From: JAHBNG01 sp039028975
GTDB lineage: Bacteria; Chloroflexota; Anaerolineae; Caldilineales; Caldilineaceae
Direction: 5' to 3'
Assembly: GCA_039028975.1 (NCBI GenBank)
Contig: JBCCHB010000176.1
Location: 1-32,579, forward strand
Length of the DNA stretch: 32,579 nt
The position numbers were made by a program, and so were the translations under genes. Below the pieces are notes generated by a model. It searched no databases. It had not been told where the DNA came from and was given only the letters and a program-made list of their open reading frames with translations. The number at the start of each line of letters is the position of its first letter. Within the stretch, counting starts at the first letter, position 1. Positions 7,197 to 16,210 of this stretch are shown here, piece after piece.

Positions 7197-7430
7197 ATGG
7201 ACAACCAATACATACCCCAATTTGAACCAGTTGATCGGGAACAACTTGAAGTGATCCGCTCGCTTTCTGTAGGCCAGCGCATTGAATTGATGTTGCATGC
7301 CAGAGAACTGGCCGTCGGCTTAATTCGTGGCCGACTACACAAACGATATCCAGACCTATCGATCAATAAGTTAAATATGCTTGTATTAGAGGAGATTGAC
7401 CGTGCCGAACGACCGATTCCCCGATTTTAG
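7197..7430 (+). CDS. Small conserved-looking helical protein, 77 aa
   Basis: Fully helical, with QRIELMLHARELAVGLIRGR followed by LHKRYPDLS and a C-terminal EEIDRA. The motif R-x-L-H-K-R-Y-P-x-L-S resembles short orphan or antitoxin-like proteins seen in cyanobacteria and Chloroflexota, but I cannot name a family. The gene is divergent from the hypothetical/C39-like pair and ends one base before the stop of the convergent isomerase. No clear Shine-Dalgarno. Treated as real because composition and helical periodicity look protein-like and its stop fits tightly against the next gene. Confidence 0.6.
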   Translation: MDNQYIPQFEPVDREQLEVIRSLSVGQRIELMLHARELAVGLIRGRLHKRYPDLSINKLNMLVLEEIDRAERPIPRF

Positions 7431-7431
7431 C

Positions 7432-8295
7432 TTATTTTACCGCCTCTGCCCACGCATCCTTTAACATGGCTACACTCTTGGGCATCGCCGTCTCCGCATC
7501 CTCTCCACCTTCCATCTCAATCGACACAAAGCCGCAAAAACCTGCATCGAGCAGCGTGCGGAAGATTCTGGCATAATCTAATTCAAGGGTATACCAGGTG
7601 CCGCCACCGTGGTAGGTCTTGGCGTGGGCCAGCCAAACGTGAGGTGCAATGGTCTGCATCGCGGCGTACATGTCTTCTTCAAAGATGAAGTTGCCCATGT
7701 CTAGGATGGCTTTAAACCAGGGCGAGTCGACCGCGTCGATCAGGGCAACCATGTCATCGGCTTTAGTGGTCAATCCCCAGTGATTCTCCAGCAGCAGCAT
7801 GACGCCTCGCTTTTCAGCATGGGGCAGGCAAGCGTGGACGGCATCCACGCACCATTTCATCCCTTCTTCCTTGGTGTGCCCCTCCCACGGTTCGACCCAG
7901 CCTTTGGCCTTGATCAGATCGTCGAAGCTGCCCTGCTTGCGCCAGCCACCCGAATTGACTCGGATGGAGCCAATCCCCATTTCGTGGGCCAGGTCGATGC
8001 ACTTTAGGGTATGGTCTATGTGCTTTTGGCGCTCCTCGGCTTCGGCCCAGACAAAGTCTTGGTGAATGCTTAGATTGTAGACATCTAATCCCAAATGAAA
8101 AGCGTGGCGCTTCAGCTTCTGTAGATAACTGTTCTCTTCGCTCTCCATCTGGCGGTGGAGGATTTCGATACCATTTAGCCCCAGCTCATGGGCGGCATCC
8201 ATCACGGTTCCGATGGACACCTTTTCGGGTAAAAAATGCCAGTATGAGTAGGTCGAGGTCCCCAGACGTAACGTAGGTTGACGTACCGTATTCAT
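7432..8295 (-). CDS. Sugar phosphate isomerase/epimerase (xylose-isomerase-like TIM barrel)
   Basis: 287 residues, the usual length for the AP-endonuclease-2-type barrel (COG1082). Metal and catalytic positions expected for the family are visible: Glu170 in LLLENHWG, Asp199 in AILDMGN, His224 in LAHAKTYH and Glu260 in VSIEMEG. Such enzymes isomerise or epimerise ketoses, inosose or tagatose derivatives in the cytoplasm; the precise substrate cannot be read. It is transcribed away from the M20 dipeptidase at 8520, and a second barrel of the same superfamily lies at 9968, so the cluster may handle sugar or sugar-amino-acid derivatives. Start ATG 8295 (MNTVRQ) fits the barrel N-terminus RLGTSTYSY. 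Confidence 0.85.
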   Translation of the reverse strand: MNTVRQPTLRLGTSTYSYWHFLPEKVSIGTVMDAAHELGLNGIEILHRQMESEENSYLQKLKRHAFHLGLDVYNLSIHQDFVWAEAEERQKHIDHTLKCIDLAHEMGIGSIRVNSGGWRKQGSFDDLIKAKGWVEPWEGHTKEEGMKWCVDAVHACLPHAEKRGVMLLLENHWGLTTKADDMVALIDAVDSPWFKAILDMGNFIFEEDMYAAMQTIAPHVWLAHAKTYHGGGTWYTLELDYARIFRTLLDAGFCGFVSIEMEGGEDAETAMPKSVAMLKDAWAEAVK

Positions 8296-8519
8296 AGAGA
8301 TAATCCCTCCTTGGGTGCGTAGCTTTGCGTATTTGGTGATTCCGATTTAGGATCAGATTGATTCAATTCATTATAGAAGGCAAGAAAAAGCTTGTCGCCG
8401 TGAAGAGGGGACCTTTCTCTGTGAAGACGGGGCCTATCCTCCCTTCTCGGAATTTCCCACCGTGGATAGGTTGGCGTTGAGACAAGACTTTTCTGGCAAA
8501 GTATACAGTAGGATACACG
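8296..8519. other. Divergent intergenic region with short repeats
   Basis: 224 bp between the isomerase (minus) and the M20 dipeptidase (plus). It contains the direct repeat GTGAAGAGGGG (8400-8410) / GTGAAGACGGGG (8421-8432), and CCTATCC (8433-8439) with its complement GGATAGG (8464-8470), which could form a long-loop stem. TTGAGA near 8478 and TATACA near 8503 could be a promoter for the dipeptidase, but the 19-base spacing is poor. AGGA seven bases before ATG 8520 is the ribosome site. Confidence 0.4.
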
Positions 8520-9902
8520 ATGACGAATTCGCTTCAAATGTACCTTTCTGAAAACAAGTCCCGTCAGCTTGATGAACTGGTCGAATGGCTGCGCATCCCT
8601 AGTATCTCCACTGAGGCCGCCCATAAAGGGGACATTATGCAGGCAGCCGAATGGCTCGTGAATAACATGCGTACCAGCGGGTTAGACCATGTGGAGCTGA
8701 TTGAGACCGATACCCACCCACTGATCTATGGTGACTGGCTTCATGCCGGAGCTGAACAACCAACTATTCTGATCTACGGCCACTATGATGTCCAGCCTGT
8801 TGATCCCCTAGATCTCTGGGAAACGCCTCCCTTTGAGCCGACTGTACGGGGCGATGACCTCTTTGCTAGAGGTGCTTCCGATGACAAAGGCCAAACGTTT
8901 ATCCATGTGAAAGCCATGGAGGCATTGCTTCAAACGGTGGGAACCTTACCTGTCAACGTTAAGTTTATCATAGAAGGCGAGGAAGAGGCAGGCGGGGCAG
9001 CACTGGATGCTTATTTGCCCAATCACACAGATAAGTTGGCCGCAGATCTCTGCCTGATTTCCGATACGGGCATTCTTTCACCAACCCAGCCACTGATCAC
9101 TTACGGGCTACGCGGCATGTGGTCTGGTGAAATTACGGTAACGGGACCAACATCGGATCTGCACTCGGGCGTGTATGGCGGTGCCGTTCATAACGCGAAC
9201 CAAGCCTTGGCAGAGCTGCTGGCTGCACTCCACAATGAGGAAGGGCACGTGATGGTGCCTGGCTTTTATGATAATGTGGAAGAGTTGAGCATGGAGGAGC
9301 GTCAAGAAATGGCTCGGGTTCCCTATGGGGAGGCTGAACTCAAGAATGGGACTGGCGTTCCTGCTGCTTACGGAGAAGCCGATTATACCATTGTAGAACG
9401 CGCTGGCTCAAGGCCCACACTGGAGATCAACGGCATGTGGGGTGGCTACATTGGCGATGGCTTCAAAACAGTAATTCCCAGCCAGGCTCATGCCAAGATC
9501 TCATGTCGGCTGGTTCCCAACCAGGATCCTGATCGCATTGGCAAGTTAATCGGCGACCATCTTCAAAGCCTAGCCCCTGATACCATCACCGTGGACATCC
9601 AGGAGCGAGGTGGGGGTTCGCCTGCCTTCGTTGCCCCCATCGATCTGCCTGAAATTAAGGCAGCGGCCCGTGCTTACCAACGTGTTTTTGGCATTGAACC
9701 AGTCTTCAAGCGGGAGGGGGGCAGCATCCCAGTTGTGGTGGATTTTCAAAAAGCTTTGGGAACCCCAGTGGTCCTGTTGGGCTTTGGTCTGCCCGATGAT
9801 AATCTCCATGCACCGAACGAGAAGTTTCATCTGCCCCTCTTTTACAAGGGGATTGAGACGGTGATCGCGTTTATGGAGGAGATGGGAGGGCGTGGTTCAT
9901 GA
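8520..9902 (+). CDS. M20-family dipeptidase (CNDP-like metallopeptidase)
   Basis: 460 residues, typical for M20 dipeptidases. Zinc and catalytic motifs are complete: YGHYDVQP with His88, RGASDDKG with bridging Asp121, IEGEEEAGG with general base Glu154 and ligand Glu155, ISDTG, and the C-terminal LHAPNEK with the last His. The dimerisation lid is present in the middle (GPTSDLHSGVYGG). It hydrolyses dipeptides or related amides in the cytoplasm; no signal peptide. AGGA seven bases upstream supports the start. It is followed by the isomerase, membrane protein and hydrolase genes in the same direction, so an operon or sub-operon is plausible. Family assignment is firm, substrate is not. Confidence 0.93.
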   Translation: MTNSLQMYLSENKSRQLDELVEWLRIPSISTEAAHKGDIMQAAEWLVNNMRTSGLDHVELIETDTHPLIYGDWLHAGAEQPTILIYGHYDVQPVDPLDLWETPPFEPTVRGDDLFARGASDDKGQTFIHVKAMEALLQTVGTLPVNVKFIIEGEEEAGGAALDAYLPNHTDKLAADLCLISDTGILSPTQPLITYGLRGMWSGEITVTGPTSDLHSGVYGGAVHNANQALAELLAALHNEEGHVMVPGFYDNVEELSMEERQEMARVPYGEAELKNGTGVPAAYGEADYTIVERAGSRPTLEINGMWGGYIGDGFKTVIPSQAHAKISCRLVPNQDPDRIGKLIGDHLQSLAPDTITVDIQERGGGSPAFVAPIDLPEIKAAARAYQRVFGIEPVFKREGGSIPVVVDFQKALGTPVVLLGFGLPDDNLHAPNEKFHLPLFYKGIETVIAFMEEMGGRGS

Positions 9903-9967
9903 ATCATATTGTGCGTGGGGCGTGAACAGTGATTTGTGGGGCGTCGAGTAACCTAAAGGCTATCACT

Positions 9968-10819
9968 ATGAAATTTATCTTTTCGACGGGGTCGCTTTAC
10001 ACTTATAGTCCTGACAGAATCTTTGCTTTTGCAGTAGAAGCGGGTTTTGATGGCATTGAGCTGATGGCTGATCATCGCTGGGATACGCGCCAGGCAGACT
10101 ATGTTGAGGAATTAATTCAGCGTCATAGTTTACCCGTTTTGGCCCTGCATAGCCCCTTTTCGCCGGTGCCAGGGTGGAGCAAAGAGCAGCCGGAGATCAT
10201 TGCTCAGTCCGTCAAATTGGCCGAGGCCATTGGCGCGCCCGTTATCATTCATCACCTTCCCAAGCGGTTCAATTGGATGACGTTGCAAATGGCCTTTGGT
10301 AAGCAGACAAGGGTGCCATTGCCCTTTGGTAATCCGGAACGTGGGTATGCCAGTTGGCTAGAGAACGGGTACCAGCAGCTACAGGAGCGTACGGACGTGC
10401 TGCTCTGTATTGAAAATATGCCAGCCCACCCGGCGTTAGGGTGGAATTGGAGATTTTATGACTGGAATGCCTACGACATGGACCACCTGCACGATATTTG
10501 TCGCTTTCCCTATCTAACCATGGATACGACTCATCTGGCCACTTGGGGACTGGAGGCGGTTGATGTCTATAAGCAGTGGCGACAGAAGGTGCAGCACGTT
10601 CACCTAAGCAACTACGACGGTCGGGAGCATCGTCGCCCGGAAGCTGGCACCATTCACCTGGATGCTCTTCTGGCAGAGATGGCGAATGATGGTTATGAAC
10701 GCTCTATCTCCATGGAGCTTCACCCAGATGCCCTAGAAGAAGGCGCTCCCGATGAACGCATTGTCGAACTCATGTCCACCAGTTTGGGATATTGCCGTCG
10801 ATGGGCGAATCAGGGGTAA
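9968..10819 (+). CDS. Second sugar phosphate isomerase/epimerase-like TIM barrel
   Basis: 283 residues from ATG 9968, chosen because AAAGG lies about eight bases upstream and the barrel begins directly with MKFIFSTGSL. An upstream in-frame start at 9929 would add 13 unlikely residues. Family positions: Glu149 in LLCIENMP, Asp186 in LTMDTTH, His212 in HVHLSNYD and Glu250 in SMELHPD. Sequence similarity to the barrel at 7432 is only of superfamily level, so they are probably different enzymes and not a recent duplication. It follows the M20 dipeptidase by 65 bp. Substrate not determinable. Confidence 0.85.
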   Translation: MKFIFSTGSLYTYSPDRIFAFAVEAGFDGIELMADHRWDTRQADYVEELIQRHSLPVLALHSPFSPVPGWSKEQPEIIAQSVKLAEAIGAPVIIHHLPKRFNWMTLQMAFGKQTRVPLPFGNPERGYASWLENGYQQLQERTDVLLCIENMPAHPALGWNWRFYDWNAYDMDHLHDICRFPYLTMDTTHLATWGLEAVDVYKQWRQKVQHVHLSNYDGREHRRPEAGTIHLDALLAEMANDGYERSISMELHPDALEEGAPDERIVELMSTSLGYCRRWANQG

Positions 10820-11781
10820 GCCCAACGCGAAACGTATATCTTCGCTTCCAGCAGATTTTGGTTGGTGTTGCGCTCGTCTTTATGGTGTTGCTACTGAGAA
10901 ATCAGTGGGGGGAACTGAGCCGTCAACCTTGGCGTTTGAATGTAGGTTGGCTGGCCATTTCAACTATCTTCCTGCTAATAAGTTGGGGCTTGGAGATCAA
11001 GATTTGGCAGCGTCTCCTTGCTCTAATGGGTAGCAACATAGCGTACGGGCCAGCCATACGCATTTGGTTCCTCAGCGCCATGACCCGCTACGTGCCGGGC
11101 AACATCTGGCAGCCTTTGAGCATGACCATGCGTTGCCAAAAGCGAGGCGTTCGCCCAGAGACGACCATTGCCAGCGTTCTGCTCTTTCAGCTTATGATTC
11201 TGATGGCGGCTGGACCCGTTGCCGCTCTCTATCTTGGTCTTTTTGGCAATTATGGGATGTTCACAACGGTTTGGCAAGGACTTAGTTGGGGGCGTTGGAC
11301 GCCTCTATTGCTCTGTCTGCTCTTGCTGCCAATAGTTGTCTTTATTCTACGGCCTAACTGGTTCTTTGGCCTAGCCAACTGGGGATTGGCGCGGATTGGA
11401 CGTCCTCCGTTAGATAACTCCTTTTCGACGGCTCAGCTTTTCGGCGTCTTGGTGCTTACGTTTATCCACTGGCTCTGTTGGGGACTCTGCTTTGGCGCAC
11501 TGACCTTTTCGTTGCAGACGTATACGTATGCAGAGATGGCGATATTGGCCCCTCATCTCATCGCCTCGTTTCCTATTGCCTATGCTGTTGGCTTTCTCTC
11601 CTTCATTACGCCCAGTGGCTTTGGCGTGAGAGAAGGGGCCTTATATTTCTTGCTGGCTCCGCTAATGGGAGGCGGACCGGCGACTGTGGCAGCCCTAGCC
11701 ATGCGCATCTGGCCCACGGTTGGTGAATTAGCCATGGCGCTTATTAGTTGGTCCATAGAGGAGCGTTATCAGCGGTTTTGA
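10801..11781 (+). CDS. Flippase-like integral membrane protein (LPG-synthase TM / UPF0104 family)
   Basis: 326 residues from ATG 10801 (a TTG at 10792 is the alternative). The start overlaps the end of the isomerase gene by 19 bases. About eight transmembrane helices. Family signatures: MTRYVPGNIWQP near residue 85 and TPSGFGVREGALYFLLAP near residue 275. The lysylphosphatidylglycerol-synthase membrane domain and relatives move lipids or polyprenol-linked sugars across the membrane. The synthetase domain is absent, so this is a stand-alone TM version. It may serve the large GT-C glycosyltransferase at 13019, but that is speculation from proximity. Confidence 0.85.
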   Translation: MGESGVSPTRNVYLRFQQILVGVALVFMVLLLRNQWGELSRQPWRLNVGWLAISTIFLLISWGLEIKIWQRLLALMGSNIAYGPAIRIWFLSAMTRYVPGNIWQPLSMTMRCQKRGVRPETTIASVLLFQLMILMAAGPVAALYLGLFGNYGMFTTVWQGLSWGRWTPLLLCLLLLPIVVFILRPNWFFGLANWGLARIGRPPLDNSFSTAQLFGVLVLTFIHWLCWGLCFGALTFSLQTYTYAEMAILAPHLIASFPIAYAVGFLSFITPSGFGVREGALYFLLAPLMGGGPATVAALAMRIWPTVGELAMALISWSIEERYQRF

Positions 11782-11789
11782 GCCGTATT

Positions 11790-11874
11790 TATACTGCGGT
11801 CGATTTGAAAACCGTAGTTTTCCTTCGCTCTACCAGAGTAACCAAACTACGGTTTTCAAACGGAGCTGAGTATA
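11790..11874. mobile_element. 85-bp palindromic element, copy A (MITE-like)
   Basis: Perfect 17-bp inverted repeat TTTGAAAACCGTAGTTT (11804-11820) and its complement (11844-11860) around a 23-base centre. The ends TATACT and AGTATA are also inverted and leave TA on both sides, consistent with an IS630/mariner-type TA duplication. A diverged second copy lies at 22151-22234. The element carries no coding capacity. It sits nine bases after the flippase-like gene and could act as a transcription terminator there. The rest of 11875-12001 shows nothing recognisable. Confidence 0.8.
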
Positions 11875-12001
11875 ACAGAGATTACCCGTTTATGGAGATG
11901 GAACGAACGGCGTCAAACAATCTGCGCCACCCGTTTCTCTAATCCGCCACCTTATCTGCGGCATCCGGCCCCCAAAGCCGTTGACAGCAGCCATCAATTT
12001 T

Positions 12002-12892
12002 ATGAAACAACTACGTAATACATTAGCCCTATTCTATATTCGCGTCACATTTGGTCTTCTAGGCTTTGTTTCTCCTTCTTTGGCTGCCAAGAGGGCATGG
12101 AACTTTATGTGTTCGCCGCGGCGTTTTCCGGCTAGGCCGATTGAGGATGAAGTGCTGGAGAGGGCAACGCAAAGTCGCTTGACGTACCGGGAGGGTGAAG
12201 TTCAGCTCTACTCTTGGGGTAGCGGTACCAAGAAGATTCTGCTTGTCCATGGCTGGGAGGGGCGGGCAGGGAACTTCGCTGCCTTAGTCGATCCCTTGCT
12301 AGTCCAAGATTGCACGCTGCTGGCCTTTGATGCACCTAGCCATGGGGCCAGTGACCAGCAGCCTACCAGTATGTTTGACTTTGCCGATTGTCTAGCCCAC
12401 ATTTTGTCAAGTCACGACGTGGATGTGATCCTAAGCCACTCGTTTGGCAGCGTTGCAACTGCATTGGCTCTGTCCAAGTTGGCCGAGACCAGGGTCAAGG
12501 AACTTGTAATGATCACAACCCCCAATCGCTTTTCAGATCGGATCAACCAGGTTGCAGAGTTCTTGGGTCTCTCGCTGTTGACAAAAGAGGCGCTGATCAA
12601 AGAGATTGAGGAGAATACCGATATTGAGGTGGCTAGCCTGGCGCTCAGTGAACGCTGTCAAGAATTGCCGTTAGAGCAGGTCCTGATTGTCCATGATAAG
12701 GCAGACAAGGTAACCCCGATTGCTTGGGCCAGGGAAATTGCCGCAGCGTGGGACATCGTTACCCTGATCGAAATAGAAAATACTGGCCACTATCGGATCC
12801 TCATTGCAAGTCAAACAGAGGAAGCAGTCGTCAATTTTCTCTTTGGTTCAATGCCCGAGACGCTCTCAAGCAGAGAGATTGCGCGGGCATGA
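12002..12892 (+). CDS. Alpha/beta-hydrolase
   Basis: 296 residues from ATG 12002; a TTG at 11981 is possible and neither has a clear ribosome site. Canonical fold: oxyanion segment LLVHGWEGRAGN, nucleophile elbow LSHSFGS (Ser147), acid Asp235 in VHDKADKVTP and His263 in GHYRIL. The N-terminal about 35 residues are hydrophobic (TLALFYIRVTFGLLGFVSP) and may be a membrane anchor. Likely an esterase, thioesterase or lipase-like enzyme; substrate unknown. It follows the flippase-like protein after the 85-bp palindrome, which may separate transcription units. Confidence 0.85.
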   Translation: MKQLRNTLALFYIRVTFGLLGFVSPSLAAKRAWNFMCSPRRFPARPIEDEVLERATQSRLTYREGEVQLYSWGSGTKKILLVHGWEGRAGNFAALVDPLLVQDCTLLAFDAPSHGASDQQPTSMFDFADCLAHILSSHDVDVILSHSFGSVATALALSKLAETRVKELVMITTPNRFSDRINQVAEFLGLSLLTKEALIKEIEENTDIEVASLALSERCQELPLEQVLIVHDKADKVTPIAWAREIAAAWDIVTLIEIENTGHYRILIASQTEEAVVNFLFGSMPETLSSREIARA

Positions 12893-13018
12893 TGACTGGC
12901 CATGTGTGCCTGGGGCATGGGGAGGATAGAGTAGCCTCATAATGGATTCGAATGACCGAGCCCAGGTTTTACTCGCCCTCTTCCCACCAACACGAGAGCA
13001 GAGGGAAGGGTTGGTTCA

Positions 13019-16000
13019 ATGATGACAAGCCGAACGGGATATGGACTGTGGTTGGTCTTGTGCATTTTACTGGCCTTCGCCTTGCGCACCTATCGCCTGG
13101 ATCTACAAAGTCTTTGGTATGATGAAGGGGTTACCGCTGAAATTGTGCGTTGGGACTGGGGCGCTCTAATCCGCTGGACGGCCCAAGATATCCAGCCACC
13201 GCTCTATTATCTTGTAGTTTCTGGCTGGGGAAAGTTGCTGCAAGCTCTAGCACCTACTGTAGAAGCCATTCAAACACCCATTCCTCAGCGCTGGGGGGGT
13301 GCCTGGAGTGAGTGGTCGTTACGCTATCCATCTGTTCTGATGGGGTGCCTAACCGTGCCAATACTAGCTGCCCTTGCCACCGGACTCTCTGGCAAACGGC
13401 TAGCTGGAGCCATTGCCGGCCTGCTGACTGCCCTCCATCCACTCTTCTTCTATTACAGCCAAGAGGCCAGAATGTATGCCCTGCTTACCGTATTGGGTAT
13501 CACCGCTGGTTACATACTCCTATGTCGTTTGAATAGACCAAGCCGACCGAACAGCGACAGTCCAACGCTTAACCTTACCCCCCCATCCAACAGACCACCA
13601 CTCCGGATCCTATATATCCTTACGGCCACCGCAGCCGTTTATACTCACTACTTTGCCTTTTTCCTACTTGGCACCCTAGCTCTACTCTTCCTGATACGCC
13701 AATTTCTTTTTACAACTACTCACTCGTCTTCCCTAAACCTTTCCGCTCCACATAGCTGCCCCTCCAGCCCCCAAACCCCAACCCCCAGCCCCCAACAACC
13801 ATCAACCATTTACCCCTTCCTCCTCTCTCATCTAACCATCGGTCTCTTATACCTTCCCTGGTTTGCTACACTAATTTTTCAATTGAGAGAGGATACAAGT
13901 TACTGGCAAGGTGAGTTCAAGGTAGAAGAAGCGCTGCTCAATGTACTGATTAGCCTTATCGGCGGCGAAACCGTTGTCGAATCGGTTGGGCAATGGCTAC
14001 TGATTCCCTTGACACTCCTTACAGGCGTCTCTATCCTCGCACTTCTTTGGCCCGCAGACCACGAATCACCGATCACGAATCACGAATCTCCCCCCTCCAG
14101 TATTTATCTTCTTCTCACCTCCCTGCTTTGGTGGATTTTACCAACCTGCGCAATCCTTGGCGTGGCTCTCTTCATCCCCAAGTTCAACCCACGATACGTC
14201 ATGCTTGGATTGCCTGGGCTGATACTCTTATGGAGTGCTGGGCTGGCGAAGATGGGAGCAGGGATACAAAGTATTCTTGCGATAGAGCCATTAGGCAAAT
14301 TAGATACATTTGATACACCTCGTCATTTCTGGCGATACGTAATCGATAGGCTTCTTCCTGGTTTTGCTCTTTTGCTTCTCTGTATGCTCCTCGCCGTTTT
14401 TGTGTATGCTGATCGGAACTACTTTGTGGATCCCGAATTTACCAAGACCCAATGGCGGCCCCTGGCGCGATTTGTCAGCAAGCGCGCCAAACCGGGTGAA
14501 CTGGTTCTGCTGAGTTCTGGCCACACATGGCCGGTCTGGAACTACTATGCACCGGGGGTTCCTGCCGTGGGGCTACCCGAGATGAGGATTTTGGATGTAA
14601 ACAACGTCCTCGATTATAGGCTGGCAGCCGATAGCATGGGGAAGTTGCTAGCGCATACAGAACGACCCTGGCTGGTTACTTGGCAAAATGAAGTGGTCGA
14701 TCCAATGGCTGTCGTTCCCTTGCTCCTCGAACGGGCTGCTGTGGAATCGCCAAGAGAGAGCAATTATTGGGATGTAGACGTGCGCCGCTTTAAAGAGCTG
14801 GATCGAGCCAAGTTTACTCCGAGGCTTGGGCAGGAGGTGATGGCGAACTTTGGTAACCAGTTGGTCCTGCTTGGGTACGAGATCCATGAAACTGGTGAAC
14901 TACTCCTCTACTGGCGGCGCCATCCAGCCTATCAACCGCCCATTGGTGATTTGGATTTACGATTAGCAGGCCAGTTACGTACGGTGGACGCTCTGCTCTT
15001 TGCTACATTTGAAGATCAGCCGTTAACGCTTCATGAGTGGCCCACCACCCGATGGAACGTTGAGCAGATTGTGGTCTCTCGCATTCCGGCCAGCCACTGG
15101 ACCGGTTCTGGTGCTTTGCCTGGAGCATATGAATTGAGAGTAAGCCTGTACGATCCGTCGGGTGATTTGGCTGGATACAATCTGATAATGGATGATGGAG
15201 AACTTGCTGGGAAGCAGAGCCTGTTGCCTCTAACAGTCGACCGTCCGATTCCTGGTGGAAGTGCTCGTCCGAATGAAATGATGACAAAGGTTTTGCCTCA
15301 TCTTTATGTACAGAGCACCATTGACCAGGCTGAAGCGGAAGCAGGGCAAACGTTTCCATTGAACCTTGAATGGGTGGCAACTGAGGGCATAACCCGAACG
15401 GCTCCCTCGGAGGCAGCAGATTTGCAGCTTCTTTGGTTAGATAAAGAGGAGACGATTGTCGCAACCCAGACTCTTCCGCTGGCCGATGGGTATCCAATCA
15501 CCCAGTGGCCCCTCAATCAGCGGCTGCGTACCCTCCATAAGTTCCGTGTCAACAATGACCTTACAGCCGGCGTGTACACATTCTCCATGTCGCTATCTTC
15601 TAAGGCCATGCCTGATACAGCGTTACCTATGACAGCGATTAATTTGCCTATTACCATCCTAGCCAGCAGCCGTTCTTTCCAGTTGCCAATAATGGAGACC
15701 GTGCTAGATGCCGAATTTGGTGGTCAGATTGCGCTAAGAGGGATAAAGAATGCCTTTACGCTGCAAAGTGGCGTCGAGTCGGCGACGCTGGAGCTTGTGT
15801 GGCAGGCACTGGAGATTCCTGACAAAGACTATAGTGTGACGGTCCAATTACTGGATGAGACCCGGGTGATGAGCCAGGTCGATCTCGCTATGCCCGGCGG
15901 CTCGTCGAACTGGCTACCCGATCAGGTTGAGGTACAGCAGATAACCCTTCCCACGCCGGGTGATTCATCTAAGTATCAAATCATTGTCGCACTCTATGAT

Positions 16001-16066
16001 GCCGCGGCTGAGGGCTTCCCCAGACTTACCCTGCCTAAAGGGGCGTCTCACGCAATTATCCGTTGA
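13019..16066 (+). CDS. Large GT-C membrane glycosyltransferase (GT39/ArnT-like)
   Basis: 1015 residues. The N-terminal half (about 10-480) is polytopic, with ten or more helices. The first extracytoplasmic loop carries the GT-C acidic motif SLWYDEG (Asp35-Glu36), and QPPLYYLVVSGW and YYSQEARMYALL match the PMT_2/ArnT-like pattern. These enzymes transfer a sugar from a polyprenyl-phosphate donor to protein, lipid or cell-wall polymer outside the membrane. The C-terminal about 500 residues are a predicted external beta-rich region without a motif I recognise. Loops contain three low-complexity inserts rich in Pro and Ser (about residues 175-195, 237-262 and 347-358); the last is made from an intergenic-style DNA repeat. 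ATG 13019 and 13022 are both possible; GGAAGGG precedes them. Confidence 0.85.
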   Translation: MMTSRTGYGLWLVLCILLAFALRTYRLDLQSLWYDEGVTAEIVRWDWGALIRWTAQDIQPPLYYLVVSGWGKLLQALAPTVEAIQTPIPQRWGGAWSEWSLRYPSVLMGCLTVPILAALATGLSGKRLAGAIAGLLTALHPLFFYYSQEARMYALLTVLGITAGYILLCRLNRPSRPNSDSPTLNLTPPSNRPPLRILYILTATAAVYTHYFAFFLLGTLALLFLIRQFLFTTTHSSSLNLSAPHSCPSSPQTPTPSPQQPSTIYPFLLSHLTIGLLYLPWFATLIFQLREDTSYWQGEFKVEEALLNVLISLIGGETVVESVGQWLLIPLTLLTGVSILALLWPADHESPITNHESPPSSIYLLLTSLLWWILPTCAILGVALFIPKFNPRYVMLGLPGLILLWSAGLAKMGAGIQSILAIEPLGKLDTFDTPRHFWRYVIDRLLPGFALLLLCMLLAVFVYADRNYFVDPEFTKTQWRPLARFVSKRAKPGELVLLSSGHTWPVWNYYAPGVPAVGLPEMRILDVNNVLDYRLAADSMGKLLAHTERPWLVTWQNEVVDPMAVVPLLLERAAVESPRESNYWDVDVRRFKELDRAKFTPRLGQEVMANFGNQLVLLGYEIHETGELLLYWRRHPAYQPPIGDLDLRLAGQLRTVDALLFATFEDQPLTLHEWPTTRWNVEQIVVSRIPASHWTGSGALPGAYELRVSLYDPSGDLAGYNLIMDDGELAGKQSLLPLTVDRPIPGGSARPNEMMTKVLPHLYVQSTIDQAEAEAGQTFPLNLEWVATEGITRTAPSEAADLQLLWLDKEETIVATQTLPLADGYPITQWPLNQRLRTLHKFRVNNDLTAGVYTFSMSLSSKAMPDTALPMTAINLPITILASSRSFQLPIMETVLDAEFGGQIALRGIKNAFTLQSGVESATLELVWQALEIPDKDYSVTVQLLDETRVMSQVDLAMPGGSSNWLPDQVEVQQITLPTPGDSSKYQIIVALYDAAAEGFPRLTLPKGASHAIIR
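14060..14088. repeat. Short direct repeats inside the glycosyltransferase gene
   Basis: Three near copies of CACGAATCACCGAT-type units in tandem. Translated in frame they give HESPITNHESP, an insert in a loop between membrane helices. The DNA looks like an intergenic simple repeat that has been captured inside a gene without breaking the frame. Confidence 0.7.
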
Positions 16067-16124
16067 GATTCATTCGCCATTCCGCAACTCACAAATTCAC
16101 AAATTAATTATTCTAAGTAGATCC

Positions 16125-16196
16125 GGCACTGGTTCACCTCTATTTGTTTTAGCCGAGTGAACCCACTCTGGTGACATACTAAACTGAACCAGTGTC
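16125..16196. mobile_element. 72-bp MITE-like element with 8-bp target duplication
   Basis: Terminal inverted repeats GGCACTGGTTCA (16125-16136) and TGAACCAGTGTC (16185-16196) match at 11 of 12 positions. Identical 8-bp direct repeats GTAGATCC flank it exactly (16117-16124 and 16197-16204). An internal inverted repeat GGTTCAC / GTGAACC (16131-16137, 16157-16163) adds structure. There is no coding capacity. Eight-base duplications fit ISL3 and several other families, but its ends differ from those of the ISL3 copy at 3742, so a different transposase is needed. It lies between the glycosyltransferase and the Uma2 promoter region. Confidence 0.78.
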
Positions 16197-16210
16197 GTAG
16201 ATCCTTGAAA

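Noticed and set aside
8292..8624. 110-codon minus frame across the isomerase/dipeptidase gap
   Set aside because: It covers the divergent control region and the start of the firmly identified M20 gene; basic, low-complexity product.
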